Below are positions 46,944 through 59,752 of a stretch of DNA of 64,000 nt, piece by piece. The DNA lies in the NCBI GenBank assembly GCA_033002965.1, contig JAURVB010011007.1:1-64000 (forward strand). Reading direction: 5' to 3'. The notes under the pieces were generated by a model. The model made no database searches. It was not told the DNA's origin and saw nothing but the letters and a program-made list of their open reading frames with translations. The DNA is from Piper betle. Lineage: Eukaryota > Streptophyta > Magnoliopsida > Piperales > Piperaceae. A program made the position numbers and the translations under genes. The number at the start of each line of letters is the position of its first letter. The first letter of the stretch is position 1.

Positions 46944-47389
46944 TCTGAGATCCATCAACTTAGTCCCACATCTAATACCTACTAAAGTAAGATTTTGTGT
47001 ATAAGTGACAATGAACTAGTGATCTTCAAGTTTGTCTAACCACTTTTAAAGACCTATTAGTTTGAGCTTGGGTTGGGTCATTATAAATGATATTAGAATA
47101 ATCTAGTTCTGTGTTAGATGGTGGCTTGCATTAGGGACGTTGACTAAACTACTAATCATAGGCTAGAAAAGGATGTGGGCTGAGGCTAGCAATAGGCCAA
47201 GTGTAGGAATTTTGAGGATAAAATTTCTTTGGTGGATTGTGAGATCCTTCATCTTAGTCCCACATCTAATACCTACTGGAGTATTATCCCATTTATAAGT
47301 TAGAATGAGCTAGATCTTCAACTTCAGTTAACCATTTTTTAAGAGAGGACAAAGGCTCATAAATTTATACTTTTGGTTGGGTCGTTATA
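46944..47389 (+). mobile_element. TRIM element G1
   Basis: LTRs are 46944-47085 and 47238-47389 (TGTGAGATCC..., first G mutated in the 5' copy, to ...GGTCGTTATA), with a core of 152 bp. The perfect duplication GTCTT flanks it (46939-46943, 47390-47394). Each LTR has TTAGTCCCACATCTAATACC near the start. The primer site after the 5' LTR (ATGATATTAGAA) is decayed. The duplication fixes the ends of the G family. There is no coding capacity. Confidence 0.9.
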
Positions 47390-50300
47390 GTCTTTGGGTG
47401 GGAAGTCCCAAGAGACCTCCTCTTTTCCCCCTTGAGGTGAATGCCTGACCTTTCTGCCTCTTCTCGTTGATGTGGTGCTTGTTTGTTGTTTATGCATATT
47501 TGTTTGTATTTTTCTGATATTTTTATCATGTGTATTTGTATGTTAAGGAGAGCATAAGTTTTAGAATCATGACATTTTTATATTTGTAAAAATAGCTATG
47601 TATTTTTGAATGTGTTGTGATCATCTACTTGTACTGTTTCGGTAGAAACTACATATCTCATCATATATATGGTTATTTTGTATGATATTTGTCTTGGATG
47701 TGTTCATGATGGATAGACATACAACTGTGATGATATCATTTTGTCTGTTACGATATTTCTGAGCATATAAGGGTGCCAAACATGACAAAATGTTGCAGCT
47801 TTCATGGTCATTCTGACTTGGCCACTTGTTTACAAAATTTTTCCCCCATGATTTGGGTAGTTGTCGATGTTCATCTTTTTGAATTTTGTAGATCTCTTGT
47901 TGGCTTAATCTTATAAAATTGACACACTAATACAACCACTTTAGGGGCATGAACAAAACTCCTAACCGTGTGGCGTGATTGTTGTGTTGTTGTTATTCCT
48001 TGTCATGCTTCGAGCTTGTGATTCTCAATGATATGGTTAAAAGACTATGATAAAATCAGTAAAAATCACATATGTACTTAATCAGTGTGTATTGGAAACA
48101 TGTAAATTTTGGTAGCAATTAAAAATTAGTTAGATAGTTAGTTAATCATATTTTCTAGAGTGTGTAGGAATGTATGGTAACACCCTAGTTCTCAAGCTTT
48201 GGATGTAAAATTAGAAAACTTGGCTTACTTGGGAGAAATTGAAAGTTCACCCAGACCTTAGGGTTTGTCCCAGTAACATCTCCCTAAAATATGAGAGCCA
48301 TTGTGTTAGGAAATCTTGTGTTATTATTTTCGTAAGCACAATAAGTCTAGCCAGCTCTAGAAATGACCTAGCTAATGCCTTCTATTGTTGACTCCACACA
48401 GGCCTAAATTTTTAGAGTTTGGACTTGAATGTTTACAAGAATCATACTCATGATGCTAGATAACATTACCATTTTACCTAGCCCTATTTGGAGTCTCCAA
48501 GTTTATGAACAAAACTTAGGAAAATTGATGTCCAACCCAGGAAAACTATTCTAAGCACCTTAGCCTGATTTTAATGGGCCTTGTTTACCATGTTTACCCA
48601 TGGGATAGCAATTGTTAATTTTTGTACCAAAGCCTTAGAGTGTCAAAGCCAACTGGTCCAAATTTTAGACCATTTAGACACCATTTGGCCCACCCAAAAA
48701 ATTATCCGGTGAAATCCATTTGATAAAAGCTATGCATTGGACTTTTCTGACTAAGTATACTTGCAACCAGAACCCTAATTATTCTTAACTAGTGAGGTTT
48801 AACTTTTCAGGATAATTAAGGTAATTACATTCATATGTGCCATGCATGTGCTGAGGCCTTACCTCATTTTGCATGCCAATGTGATTCAGCTAGATTTGAG
48901 TTCATCTCCTGATAGGTTAAGCGAGGTGAGCTCACCGATCTATAACGTGTAGGTCTACTTATCTAGGCCCATAGGACGAGTCTATTTCAGCTCTAATTTG
49001 ACTCTGTTGAGTGTCAAATTTAATCATTGTTCAGACGTAGGATGATGTCAGTGACATTTTATTGGATCCCTCTGATGTTGGGCGATTTAGCCAAGTTTTT
49101 GTAAGTTTAATAAAACTTCAAGGCTGAGATCCCTTAATGTTTTTGAAAGCTAAGCTCTAGAAACTATTATACATGCCCCTACTAAATCATGTTAAGTATG
49201 ACTATATTGGTTTACAGCTTTACAAATATGAGAGATCTGTATAGGTAGTAAGATTGCATTTGTATTTCTTTAAACCCTAAAGTAGTGCAGTGTAAAAGGT
49301 ACGACATGATGTATAAAATTTTTGGAATTTGTGACACTAACTTAGCTATTTCTTTGCCACATGAGTACCATGGTGGGTATTATATGCAGGATTTTATGGC
49401 ATCAGCTATTATGTATAAGAATGAATTTTGTTGTGCATGTGTGCCAGCCTTTTTAGAATAAGTTATTCTTACATTATGAGGCTTTTCTAAAGCTTTCAAG
49501 TATTCTTGTGGGTAATGGAGTACACATCTACCAATTTGTCATGCCAGTAATTATTTTTTATTGGCAATCAAACTTGTTTTATTACTGCTATTTTGCCTAT
49601 ATCAATCTAGAATGTGTAACTCGTCGATCTAGAACGTGGAGCTCTACTTATCTAGAACCATATAACTCTTCTGCTTCACCCCTGTTTGACTCTTTTGAGT
49701 GTCGAATTTAATCATGGTTTAGACGTAGGATGACGTCGACAAAATTTTATCGGATCCCGCCTATGTCAAGCCATTTAGCCGAGTTTTCTGTAAGTTTAAT
49801 AAAACTTCAAGGCTGAGATTCCATGATTGTTTTCAAAAGATGTTCTTCTGAAACTACTATACATGTCTCTACCAAAGCTTGTTATGTATGATTATGATGG
49901 CTTATAGTTTTACGAACAGGAGAGATCTATATAAGTAATAAGAATTGCATTTGGTACTTCTTTAAACCCTAAAGTAGTACAATTGTAAAGACCATGAAAA
50001 AAAAAGGATGCGAACGCTCTTCGGGAAGGACCGAATGTATTATATTCAATACCCGGTTAATTCTACCCGGTTAATTATTATATTTTATTATTTACCCGGT
50101 TACCCGGTTAAATGAAATACGGGTGTTTTCACATACCCTAGCCGTCATTTTATTTTATTTTATGAAGGACGTCCTCCACCCTAGCCTTCATTTACATTTT
50201 CTTCTCCTCTTCCTTACCAGCATGTCTTCTTCCTTCCTTAGGTATTCTTTCTATCTCCCTCTTTTTAATTTGCTTGCATGTATATTTTAATTTGATAATA

Positions 50301-52479
50301 AGCTTTATAATCATGAGGATTAAAGTTTAAAACCAACAAGAAAGAAACTAAACACAACTGTTGGCCGACAAGTCCCCTGTTTCTGCGAGATGGGCAAGCA
50401 CGGGCAAAGTTTCACCTGGAATCAGTGGCGACGGTCGTTCCGACGTTGGATGATGATCCTACTCTCTTCATCGATCAGTGTAGGGTCAATCTCACGTGTG
50501 TGGATGCTAGCCTAGGGTGGTAAATGGCCAAAAGTAGAGGACGGCGGCAAAAACAGGAGGCGATGGCGGTGGGTGAAGAAATCCAGCTGTCCAGGGTGGC
50601 AACGGGTTCCAATCTAGCCGGGGAAGGTCGATAGGGGGTTGAGGCGACCACCCAATTGAGGCAGCAACACTCGCCGGCAGTACAATCGGCAATGCGAGCT
50701 CGCTGCTCGGCATGCGATGCAGGCGTCACCATGGCTAGAAAGCGGCCGGAGTTGGTTGGGGCGACACAACAACGACATGGCAAGGCTGGGCGGTGACGAT
50801 TGACGGCGGCCAGAAACAATCTCCAGCGTCTATTGTCGGGAACAGGGGGTGGCGCTGGGGAAGAAGAAGAAGAAAATTACCTTGGGTGGCAAACTTGTAA
50901 ATAATGCTTGACTGACACATCTCGAGTTAAAGAATAATACCAAATCGTAAATAACACCTGACTCGATATGACTCGAGTTAAAAATGATACGAACACGTAA
51001 TAAATCTTTAAAAATAATTATTTTAATGGGTTATGGGTTAAAGTTACTAAACTAATTAATTATAGTACAAAATCACCACGAGTAATAAAAAAACGGTTAT
51101 GATAAAAGGGCGATAATTAATCGGCACAAGCGATTAAATTAAATCGGACGATTATAAGTAATTAATAAAATATAGATTTTATCTTTACCATATTAAATTT
51201 AATATTAGGTAAATAAAGTGATTATTTTAGTAATGAGTCAGTAATGTAGAAAATTGGTTATTAAACTATAGTCGGGTAGCAATCACTAGCGTTGAACCTA
51301 AATAGAATAATGAAAATAAATAAAGTTTAAAACTTTATCGAGTCGAAAAATTTAAAATAATTGTATTCATAATATTTTTGAATAATACAAGTTATTTTAA
51401 ATAAGTTAATCGAACAACTTAATTAATTAAATTGCTATAAATAGTAGTAGCGATTAAAAATTATGACCGTAAATTAAATCACCAAGATCGGGGTTAAGTA
51501 ATCAACATCGCAAAGGAAAATTAAATACTTGTATATTAGTAATAATTATTTTATTAATTGTTAGGTATTAATTATGATTTAGATAATTAATTTAAAATGT
51601 AAAGTAGGACTTAAATGATTATATCACATGAATAATTAATTATCTCACTAGATTTGTTGAGAATTTAATATTTAACATTTTTGAATTGTTACATGTTATG
51701 TTGTCAAAAATTTTAATATATATATTAGACATATAGCTGCATGCATTCCTACTCGAATAAAATTATACTTATGTATAATTTTATGTTCTCGTTCATATTA
51801 AGATCGTTGGTCGCAGCTGCGAGTTCAAAATATTCAGGTCTGTATAATTGTTTGAAATGTTGTATTTTCCAAACTAGTATAATTATTTGAAATATTGTAT
51901 TTTCCCAACTGGTAGCCTATGTCGGCACTAATCTCAGAATGAGCTGGGGGACGATTTTTAATCTCATAATGAGATAGGAGACAATTTCTAATCTCAGAAT
52001 GAACTGGAAGACAATGACTAATCTCAGAATGAACTGGGAGACCACTAATCTCAAAATGAGCTAGGAGACAATTTCTAATCTTAGAATGAACTAGGAGACA
52101 ATGACTGTAACGACCTGCCCATTCCGAGCCACGAGCCAAGTGTTACTATATGAAACTAAGTGTCTTATAAATTAATTTTCTAATAATTTTCAAGATTTTA
52201 ATTAAATCCACAACAATAAATTAAATATACAAATGCTCGGAATAATCTAAGTCCCATGAACCGAACCAGAATCTCACTACCACGCAAACAATCTCGAGAA
52301 AAGAATAGTTCAATAATAGAGTCCTCCAGCTATCCCAACTCTACCCCTCCTTCCATGCTCATACCTGCGGAGGCAATTCCGCGTTAGTGAAAAAAACACT
52401 AAGTCGTTTAATTAAATAAAACAAGTCCATAAACTCCCTATCATTATCTATTTTATTGGCTATTGTGACCATTCTAACA

Positions 52480-53010
52480 TGTCCATTTATTAGCTGATGG
52501 TTCATTCCACCATGTCCATTAGTTGGCTGATGGGTCAATCCACCATGTCCATCTATTGGTTGATGGGTCAGTCCATCATGTCCATTACCAGCTGGCGAGT
52601 CCAATCCGCCATGTCTGTTATCGGCTGGTGAGTCCAATCCACTATCTCCATTAGCTGGCTGATGGGCCAGTCCACCATGTCCATCTATTGGCTGATGTTC
52701 ATGGCTGATGGGCCAGTCCGCCATGTCTAATTTATTGACTGATAGGTCAATCCATCATGTCCATTACCGGCTGGCAAGTCCAATCTGCCATGTCCGTTAT
52801 CGGTTGGTGAGTCCAATCCACCATGTTTGTAATTGGCTGGCGAGTCCAATCTGCCATGTCCAATTTATTGATTGATGGGTCAGTCCATCATGTCCATTAG
52901 TATCTGGCGAGTCTAATCCGCCATGTCCATTATCAGCTAGTGCGTCCAATCCACCATGTCTGTAATTGGCTAGCGAGTCCAATCCGTCGTGTCTAATTTA
53001 CTGTATTATG
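52480..53010 (-). repeat. 33-bp tandem repeats in the 3' LTR of D
   Basis: About 15 variable units built around CCACCATGTCCATTA and GGCTGATGGGTCAGTCC on the plus strand. Being a multiple of three, the unit keeps frames open (121 codons at 52359-52724, GHGGLTHQPxN-type repeats; also 52797-52982), but no start context or homology supports a gene. The 5' LTR has only two to three units, at 54470-54530. Confidence 0.9.
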
Positions 53011-53601
53011 GGCTGTCAGGTCCATCCTGACATGTTTATCATTGGGTTATGAAGGACGTAGCCCGTGTCTGAGTGAATCAATTCCTTGACCCTGGTTGCA
53101 TTCGGTGCATGGTGGTCGAATCTGGGCTCAGGCTAACCAGGTTGTCTACAAGGGAAAATAGAACATTTTAAATAATTATATGGACCTAAAATTGTGATGA
53201 GGTATCCACAACTACAACACATGATCCTAATATGAATGTAATATCTCTAAAGCCAAATGTACTGACAAGCTATCCAGAGGATGTTTCATGTAACAATAGA
53301 ACCCTCCTTTATATAGAATAATATGTGAGGAATTCAAGAAGTCATTATATTAAACTTTATTAATATGTGTGGAATTTAAAAATTCATTATATTGAATTTT
53401 CTAGAGAAGAACGTAATCACTCGTTACTATATCATTTGTGTGATAATGAAAAGTCAAAAACTTACTATTAAGTGAATACGAATGGGCTATAAATGATATT
53501 GATTCTTAGGAATTTATTTAATTAAATATTATTTATGGTTCGTTTTAAGATTTATAAAACCCTAAATAAAATAACCAAATTATTTTTTTCGGTGTTTTAC
53601 A

Positions 53602-54087
53602 ATCTCTTCAGCTTAGGAATTTTCGTCCTCGAAAAAATAATAAGGAGAAAAATTGGGGTTTTACAATCTCCCTAGCTTGGGAATCTTCATCCTCGAAAAT
53701 ATAATAGGGTCATGAGTAAAATTTTATTTTATTTTATTTTTTTAAGCAATGCCACTCATATGCATAGCTAAAGTGGGGCACACTGTCTCATAACACTGTT
53801 ATCCATATCGCACAGGTGACCCATACCACCCATACTACCTAAATAACCTCTAATTGTAAAGGCGTCCTATATACGCTCATTGGTTTAGGTGTCACGTTCA
53901 CCTAGCATGGCATACAAGTGGCACACCTATAATGACTTACCATCTAAAACAATGAAAATTAATTTTATAAAACATGATCAATTCTTATATAAAGAAAATT
54001 TACCATTGGGACAGTGGACTCTTAGACTTTCAACAAGGTAATGATTGATATGCATGGTTCCATGGGAAACATAGCTCTGATACCACC
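53602..54087 (-). other. Internal domain of D with a doubled PPT-LTR start
   Basis: Between primer site and 3' LTR there is no coding frame. At the 3' end the sequence TTCGAGGATGAAGATTCCCA, AAGCTAGGGAGAT and TGTAAAACCCC (minus strand, about 53697-53657) is followed within 60 bp by a second, similar set with TTCGAGGACGAAAATTCC, AAGCTGAAGAGAT and TGTAAAACACCG (to 53590). So the Pol-tail/PPT/LTR-start junction is present twice. Confidence 0.75.
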
Positions 54088-54528
54088 TGTAACGACCTGC
54101 CCGTTCCGAGCCACAAGCTAAGTGTTACTATATGAAACTAAGTGTCTAATAAATTAATTTTCTATTAATTTTCAAGATTTTAATTAAATCCACAACAATA
54201 AATTTAATATAAAAATGCTCAAAATAATCTAAGTCCTATGAACCGAACCAAAATCTCACTACCACACAAACAATGTCGAGAAAAGAATAGTCCAATATTA
54301 GAGTCCTCCAGCTCCCCGGACTCTACCCCTCCTTCCATGCTCATACCTGCGGAAGCAATTCCGCATTAGTGATAAAAACACTAAGCCGTATAATTAAATA
54401 AAAGAAGTCCATAAACTCCCTATCATTATCTATTTTATTGGCTGTTGTGACCATTCCAACATATCCATTTATTAGCTGATGGTTCAATCTACCATGTCCA
54501 TTAGTTGGCTGATGGGTCAGTCCACCAT

Positions 54529-57335
54529 TGTAACGACCTGCCCGAACCGGACTGGGTGTTACTTAAAAATATAATTGAAGTAACGGTTATATTCCAGAAC
54601 ATGAACTGAAATACAACAAATAAGTCTCTAAACATATAGTATGAATCATAACAAAAAAATCATGTTCTCTAAAATTTAAAATAACCGTCCCACAGTCTCG
54701 GACCGTTTCTCATAGCCACATTTATAAGACAAGAGAATAATAAGGAAATCCAACTTTCTTTATTTTCGATTCACCACACCTAGGTTGGTAAAAGAACCAC
54801 CAACCCCACTTCTATTCTTTAGTCTAAAGCTGCTCACCTGCAGAGGCAATTCCGCGTTAGTGATAAAACCACTAAGCTGTATAATTAAATAAAACAAGTC
54901 AATATAATCCCTATTATCATTTCACTCGTTATTATTTTTATTATTTCACAAGCAAAGAGTAATTATCCCTCAGATCATTCTGAGATTAGTAATTTGTCTC
55001 TCAAGTCATTCTGACATTAATAAGAGTCAACTCCCAGCTCATTCTGAGATTAGAAAACATCTCCCAGCTCAACCTGAGATTAGGTAGTCTCCCAATTCAT
55101 CTTGAGATTAGTCATGGTCTCCCAGTTCATTCTGAGATTAAAAATCATCTCCTAGCTCATTTTGAGATTAAAAATCGACTCCCAGCTCATTCTTAGATTA
55201 GAAAACATCTCCTAGCTCATTCTCAGATTAGGTGGTCTCTCAATTCATCTTAAGATTAGTCATGGTCCCCCAATTCATCTTGAGGTTAAAATCATCTCCC
55301 AGCTCATTCTTAGTTTAGGAAACGGCTCCCAACTCATTCTGAGATTAGGAAATGGCTCCCAACTCATTCTGAGATTAGGTGGTCTCCCAATTTATTTTGA
55401 GATTAGTCATGGTCCCCCAATTCATCTTGCGGTTAAAATCGTTTCCCAGCTCATTATGAGATCAGTGCCAACAAGGGCTACCAATTTGGGAAAATACAAC
55501 ATTTCATATTGTTATACCAGTTTGGGAAAATATAAGATTTCAAATAATTATATGGAAAATACAACATTTTAAATAATTATACACACAATATAACATTTCA
55601 AATAATTATACAGACAATATAACATTTCAAATAATTGTACGGACCTGGGTATTTCGACTCGCAGCTGGGACTAATGATCCTAATCTGAACAAGAATATAA
55701 AATTATACATAAGTATAATTTTATTTGAGTAGGGATGCATGTAACTAAATATCTAATATATATATCATTTCCAAAAATATTAAATATTAAATTATCAACA
55801 AATCTAGTGAGATAATTAATTATTCCTGTGACATAATCATGTAAATCCTACTTCACATTTTAAATTAATTATCTAAATCATAATTAATACCTAAAAATTG
55901 ATAAAATAATTATTACTAATAACAAGTATTTAATTTTCTTTTGCGGTGATAATTATTTAACCCCGATCTTAATGATTTAGTTGACGGTTATAATTTTTAA
56001 TCGCTACTCTTATTTACAGCAATTTAATTAATTAAGTTGTTCAATTAAATTATTTAAAGTAATTTTATTATTCAAAAATATTATTAATACAATTATTTTA
56101 AATTATTCGGCTCAATAAAGTTTAAAACTTTATTTATTTTTATTAGGCTATTTAGGTTTGACATGAGTGATTGCTACCCGACTATAGTTTAATAACTCAT
56201 TTTCTACATTACTAACTCGTTATTAAAATAATCACTTTATTTACCTAAAATTAAATTTAATATGGTAAAGGTAAAATCTTTATTTTATTAATTACTTATA
56301 ACCCTCCAATTTAATTTAATCACTTGAATTACGCCGATTAATTATCGAGCTGTGTCGAGTCAAGCATTATTTACAAGATTGCCACCCAAGGTAATTTTTT
56401 CCTTCTTCTTCTTCTCCGGCATGCTTTGTTCCCGACTCCAGGTGCCCTCTAGCCGCCGCCACCACCAACCACCTCTGGCTGCCATCAATCGTCGTCGACC
56501 AGCCCTGCCATGCCCTTGCAGTGTCGCCCCGACCAACTCCGACAGTTTTCCAGCCGCAACGATGGCCGCAACGATGGCCGCAACGCCTTCCTGGATAGCC
56601 GGCAAGCGTTGCCGCCTCAATTGGGTGGTCGCCTCGACACCCTCAACCTCCTATCTACCCTCCCCAGCCATATTGGAACCCGTCGCCACCTAGGATAGCC
56701 AGATTTCTTCCCCCACCGCCGTCTCCCCTGTTTTTGCCGCCGCTACTATTTTTAGCCATTTACCACCCTAGGCCAACATCCACACACATGAGATCGACTC
56801 TACACTAATCGACGAAGAGAGTAGGAGCATCTTCCAACATCGGAACAACCCTCGCCACCGATTCCCGGCTACCTTGCCTGTGCTTCCCCATCTCGCCGAA
56901 ACAGGGGACTCATCGGCCGAATTAAATTTTAATTTCTATTTAGTTTCTTGCTTATTGATTTTAAACTTTAATCCTTACGATTATAAAGCTTATTCTCCAA
57001 TTAAAATATACATGCAAGAAAATTAAGAAAAGGGAGATAGGAAGAATACCTAATTAATGAAGAAGACACGCTGGCAAGGAAGAGGAGAAGAGAATGCGAA
57101 TGAAGGCTAGGGTGGAGGACGTCCTGTATAAAATGAAATGACGGCTAGGGTTTTAGAAACACACCAAGACTCGTATTTTATTCCTTTAACAGGGTAACTG
57201 GGTAAAAAATAAAATATTTAACCAGGTAGACTTAACCAGGTAGAGAATATAATATAATTAATATTAATTCTCTAACGTTCGATCCTTCCCTACCTGAGTC
57301 GAATATAATAAAAAATTTTTTCCACGATTTTTACA
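54529..57335 (+). mobile_element. Solo LTR B5 (B family) inside the 5' LTR of D
   Basis: TGTAACGACCTGCCCGAACC... to ...CACGATTTTTACA. Near-matching duplications ACCAT and ACCTT flank it (54524-54528, 57336-57340), placing it in the 33-bp repeats of D. It holds the 30-bp repeat array (about 54960-55460), AT-rich blocks as in B2, and a C-rich leader (56385-56900) preceded by GAGTCAAGCATTATTTACAA, which matches the leader start of family A. Frames at 56352-56698 are chance frames in the leader. It is the youngest layer of this nest. Confidence 0.9.
54960..55460 (+). repeat. 30-bp tandem repeat array in B5
   Basis: About 16 units of the TCATTCTGAGATTAG / CTCCCAGC type, the same as in B2 but more diverged (TCATCTTGAGATTAG variants). 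Confidence 0.9.
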
Positions 57336-59734
57336 ACCTTGTCCTTCTATTGGCTAATGGGTCAAAAACTCTCCTTTATATAGAATAATATCTGTGGAAT
57401 TTAAGAAGTCATTATATTAAAATTTGTTAATATGTGAGGAATTTAAGAAGTCAAGACATTAACTTTTAACGTAATCACTCATTACTATATCAATTGTGTG
57501 ATAATAAAAAGTCAAAAACTTACTATTGAGTGAATATGAATGGGTTATAAATGATATTGATTCTTAAGAATTTATTTAATTAAATATTAGTTATGTTTTG
57601 TTTTAAGATTTATAAAACCCTAAATAATATAACCTAATTATTTTTTTCGGGGTTTTACAATGAGTAATCTCAGAATGACTTGGGAGACCACCTAATCTCA
57701 GAATGAGCTGGGGGACAATTTCTATTCTCAGAATGAACTGGGAGACAATGACTAATCTCAAAATGACATGGGAAACCACCTAATCTGAAAATGAGCTAGG
57801 AGACTATTTCTAATCTCAGAATAAACTGGGAGACAATGATTAATCCCATAATGACCTGGGAGACCACCTAATCTCAGATGAGCTGGGAGACAATCTTTAA
57901 TCTCAGAATGAACTGGGAGACAATGACTAATCTCAGAATGACATGGGAGACCACCTAATCTCAAAATGAGCTGGGAGACAATTTCTAATCTCAGAATGAA
58001 CTTGGAGACAATGACTAATCTCAGAATGACTTGGGAGACCACCTAATCTAAGAATGAATTGAGAGACAATTTCTAATCTCATAATGAGCTGGGAGACGAC
58101 TTTTATGAGTCTTAGAATGACCTGAGAGACAAATTACTAATCTCATAATGACATGAGTTATAATTACTAAAAGACTTGTGAAACGATAATAAAAAATGGG
58201 TGAAATGATAATAGGGATTATATTGACTTGTTTCATTTAATTATGTGGCTTAGTGGTTTTATCACTAACGCGGAATTGCCTCCACAGGTGAGCAGCTGTG
58301 GATTGAAGAATAAAAGTGCAGTTGGTGGTTCTTTTACCAACCTAGGCATGGTGAATCGATAATAAAAAATTGAACTTCCGTATTATTCTCTTATGTTATA
58401 AATGTATCTATGGGAAACAGTCTGAGACTATGGGATGGTTATTTTAAAATTTAGAGAACATGATTTATTGTTATGATTTTTGTTATATGTTGCGAGGCTT
58501 ATTTGCTATATTTCAATTCATGTTCTAGAATGCTATATTTACATTAACTATATTTTTAAGTAATGCCCAGTCCGGTTCGGGTGGGTCGTTACAACAATGT
58601 AAGAGAGTACAGCATAACACATTACATTTTTATAATTTGTGGCACTAACTTAACTATTCCTTTTCCAAATGAGTAACATGGTGGGTATTATATGGAGGAT
58701 TTTAAGGCGTAAGATTTTACGCATAAGTATGAATATTATTGTGCATGTGCACCAACCCTTTTAAAATAATTTATTCTTACAACCCTATGAGGCTTTTTGA
58801 AGCTTTCATTTATTCGTGTGGGTAATGGAGTACACATTTGCCAATTTGTAATATGATTAGTTACTTCATACTAGCAGTTAAACTTGTTTCATTATTGATG
58901 TTTTTCCTATATCGATATAGAACATGGAACTCATTGATCTAGAATGTGGAGCTCTACTTATCCAGGTCCATATGACTCTTCTGCTTCACCTCGGTTTGAC
59001 TCTTTTGAGTGACAAATTTAATCATGATTTAGACATAGGAAGACGTCAGTGGCATTTTATCGGATCCCTCTGATGTTAGGCCATTTAGCCTAGTTTTTTG
59101 TGAGTTTAATAAAACTTCAAAGCTGAGATTCCTTGATCGTGTTTGAAAGCTATTTTTCATAAATTATTATACATGTCCCTATCGAAGCCTATTAAATATG
59201 ATTAGCATAGTTTACAGTTTTACAAACTTGAGAGTTCTTTATAGGTTGTAAGAATTACATTTGTACTTCTTTAAAGCGTAAAGTAGTGCAATATAAGACT
59301 GTGGTACAACATAATGCATCACATTTTCAGAATTTGTGATACTAACTTAACCATTCCTTTGTCGACTGAGTAGCATGGTGGGTATTATATGGTGGATTTT
59401 AAGGTGTAAACTGTTTATATAAGTATTAATTTTGTTTAGCATGTTCGCCATACTTTCTAAAATAAGTTATTCTTACAACCCCATGAGGCTTTTCTAAAGT
59501 TTTCATGTATACGTGTGGGTAACGAAGTACACATCTACCAATTTGTAATATCAGTAGTTATTTCATACCAGTAATCAAACGTGTTTCATTACTGATGTTT
59601 TCCCTATATATATGTAGGTGAGGTATCGTGACCTTAGCCGACATAGGCATGCGGATCAACAACCCAGTGGTGTTAGCAGGGGACCTGTGTTATAATTATG
59701 TATTTTGTATTTGAACTAATATGTGATGTATTAT

Positions 59735-59752
59735 TGTGTGTGTGTGTGTGTG
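59735..59752. repeat. (GT)9 microsatellite
   Basis: A pure GT run just before a TGTAAAATCCACC sequence (59757) that resembles the start of an A-type LTR. Confidence 0.9.

Larger units (their letters stand above)
52106..57659 (-). mobile_element. Non-autonomous LTR element D with a 486-bp internal domain
   Basis: On the minus strand: 5' LTR 57659-54088 (containing B5), primer site TGGTATCAGAGC (reverse of 54074-54085), a short internal domain (53602-54087), then the 3' LTR 53601-52106. LTRs read TGTAAAAC(A/C)CCG... to ...GGTCGTTACA. Near-matching duplications ATGAC and ATGAG flank it (52101-52105, 57660-57664). The LTRs differ in length (about 760 bp without B5 against 1496 bp), because the 33-bp tandem repeats and an adjoining segment are longer in the 3' copy. 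The internal domain is non-coding. Confidence 0.88.
49984..58593 (-). mobile_element. Solo LTR B4 (B family), split by element D
   Basis: Segments 49984-52105 and 57665-58593 form about 3.05 kb. On the plus strand it reads TGTAAAGACCATG... to ...GGGTGGGTCGTTACA, the reverse of B2. The perfect duplication ACAAT flanks it (49979-49983 and 58594-58598). It has no primer site or PPT. The 30-bp repeats are at 51935-52105 and 57665-58130; D inserted inside them. The leader at about 50380-50880 is G-rich on this strand, with chance frames (50475-50920, minus). It lies within the second copy of the E module. Confidence 0.92.

Noticed and set aside
52359..52982. Frames coding for a GHGGLTHQP-type repeat protein
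   Set aside because: They read through the 33-bp tandem repeats of the D LTR; the period is divisible by three.
53020..53160. GTGGTCGAATCTGGGCTCAGG, considered as a tRNA or SINE B box
   Set aside because: It recurs near 7012 and, in related form, in the B cassettes, always as part of LTR sequence. No A box or tRNA fold could be made.
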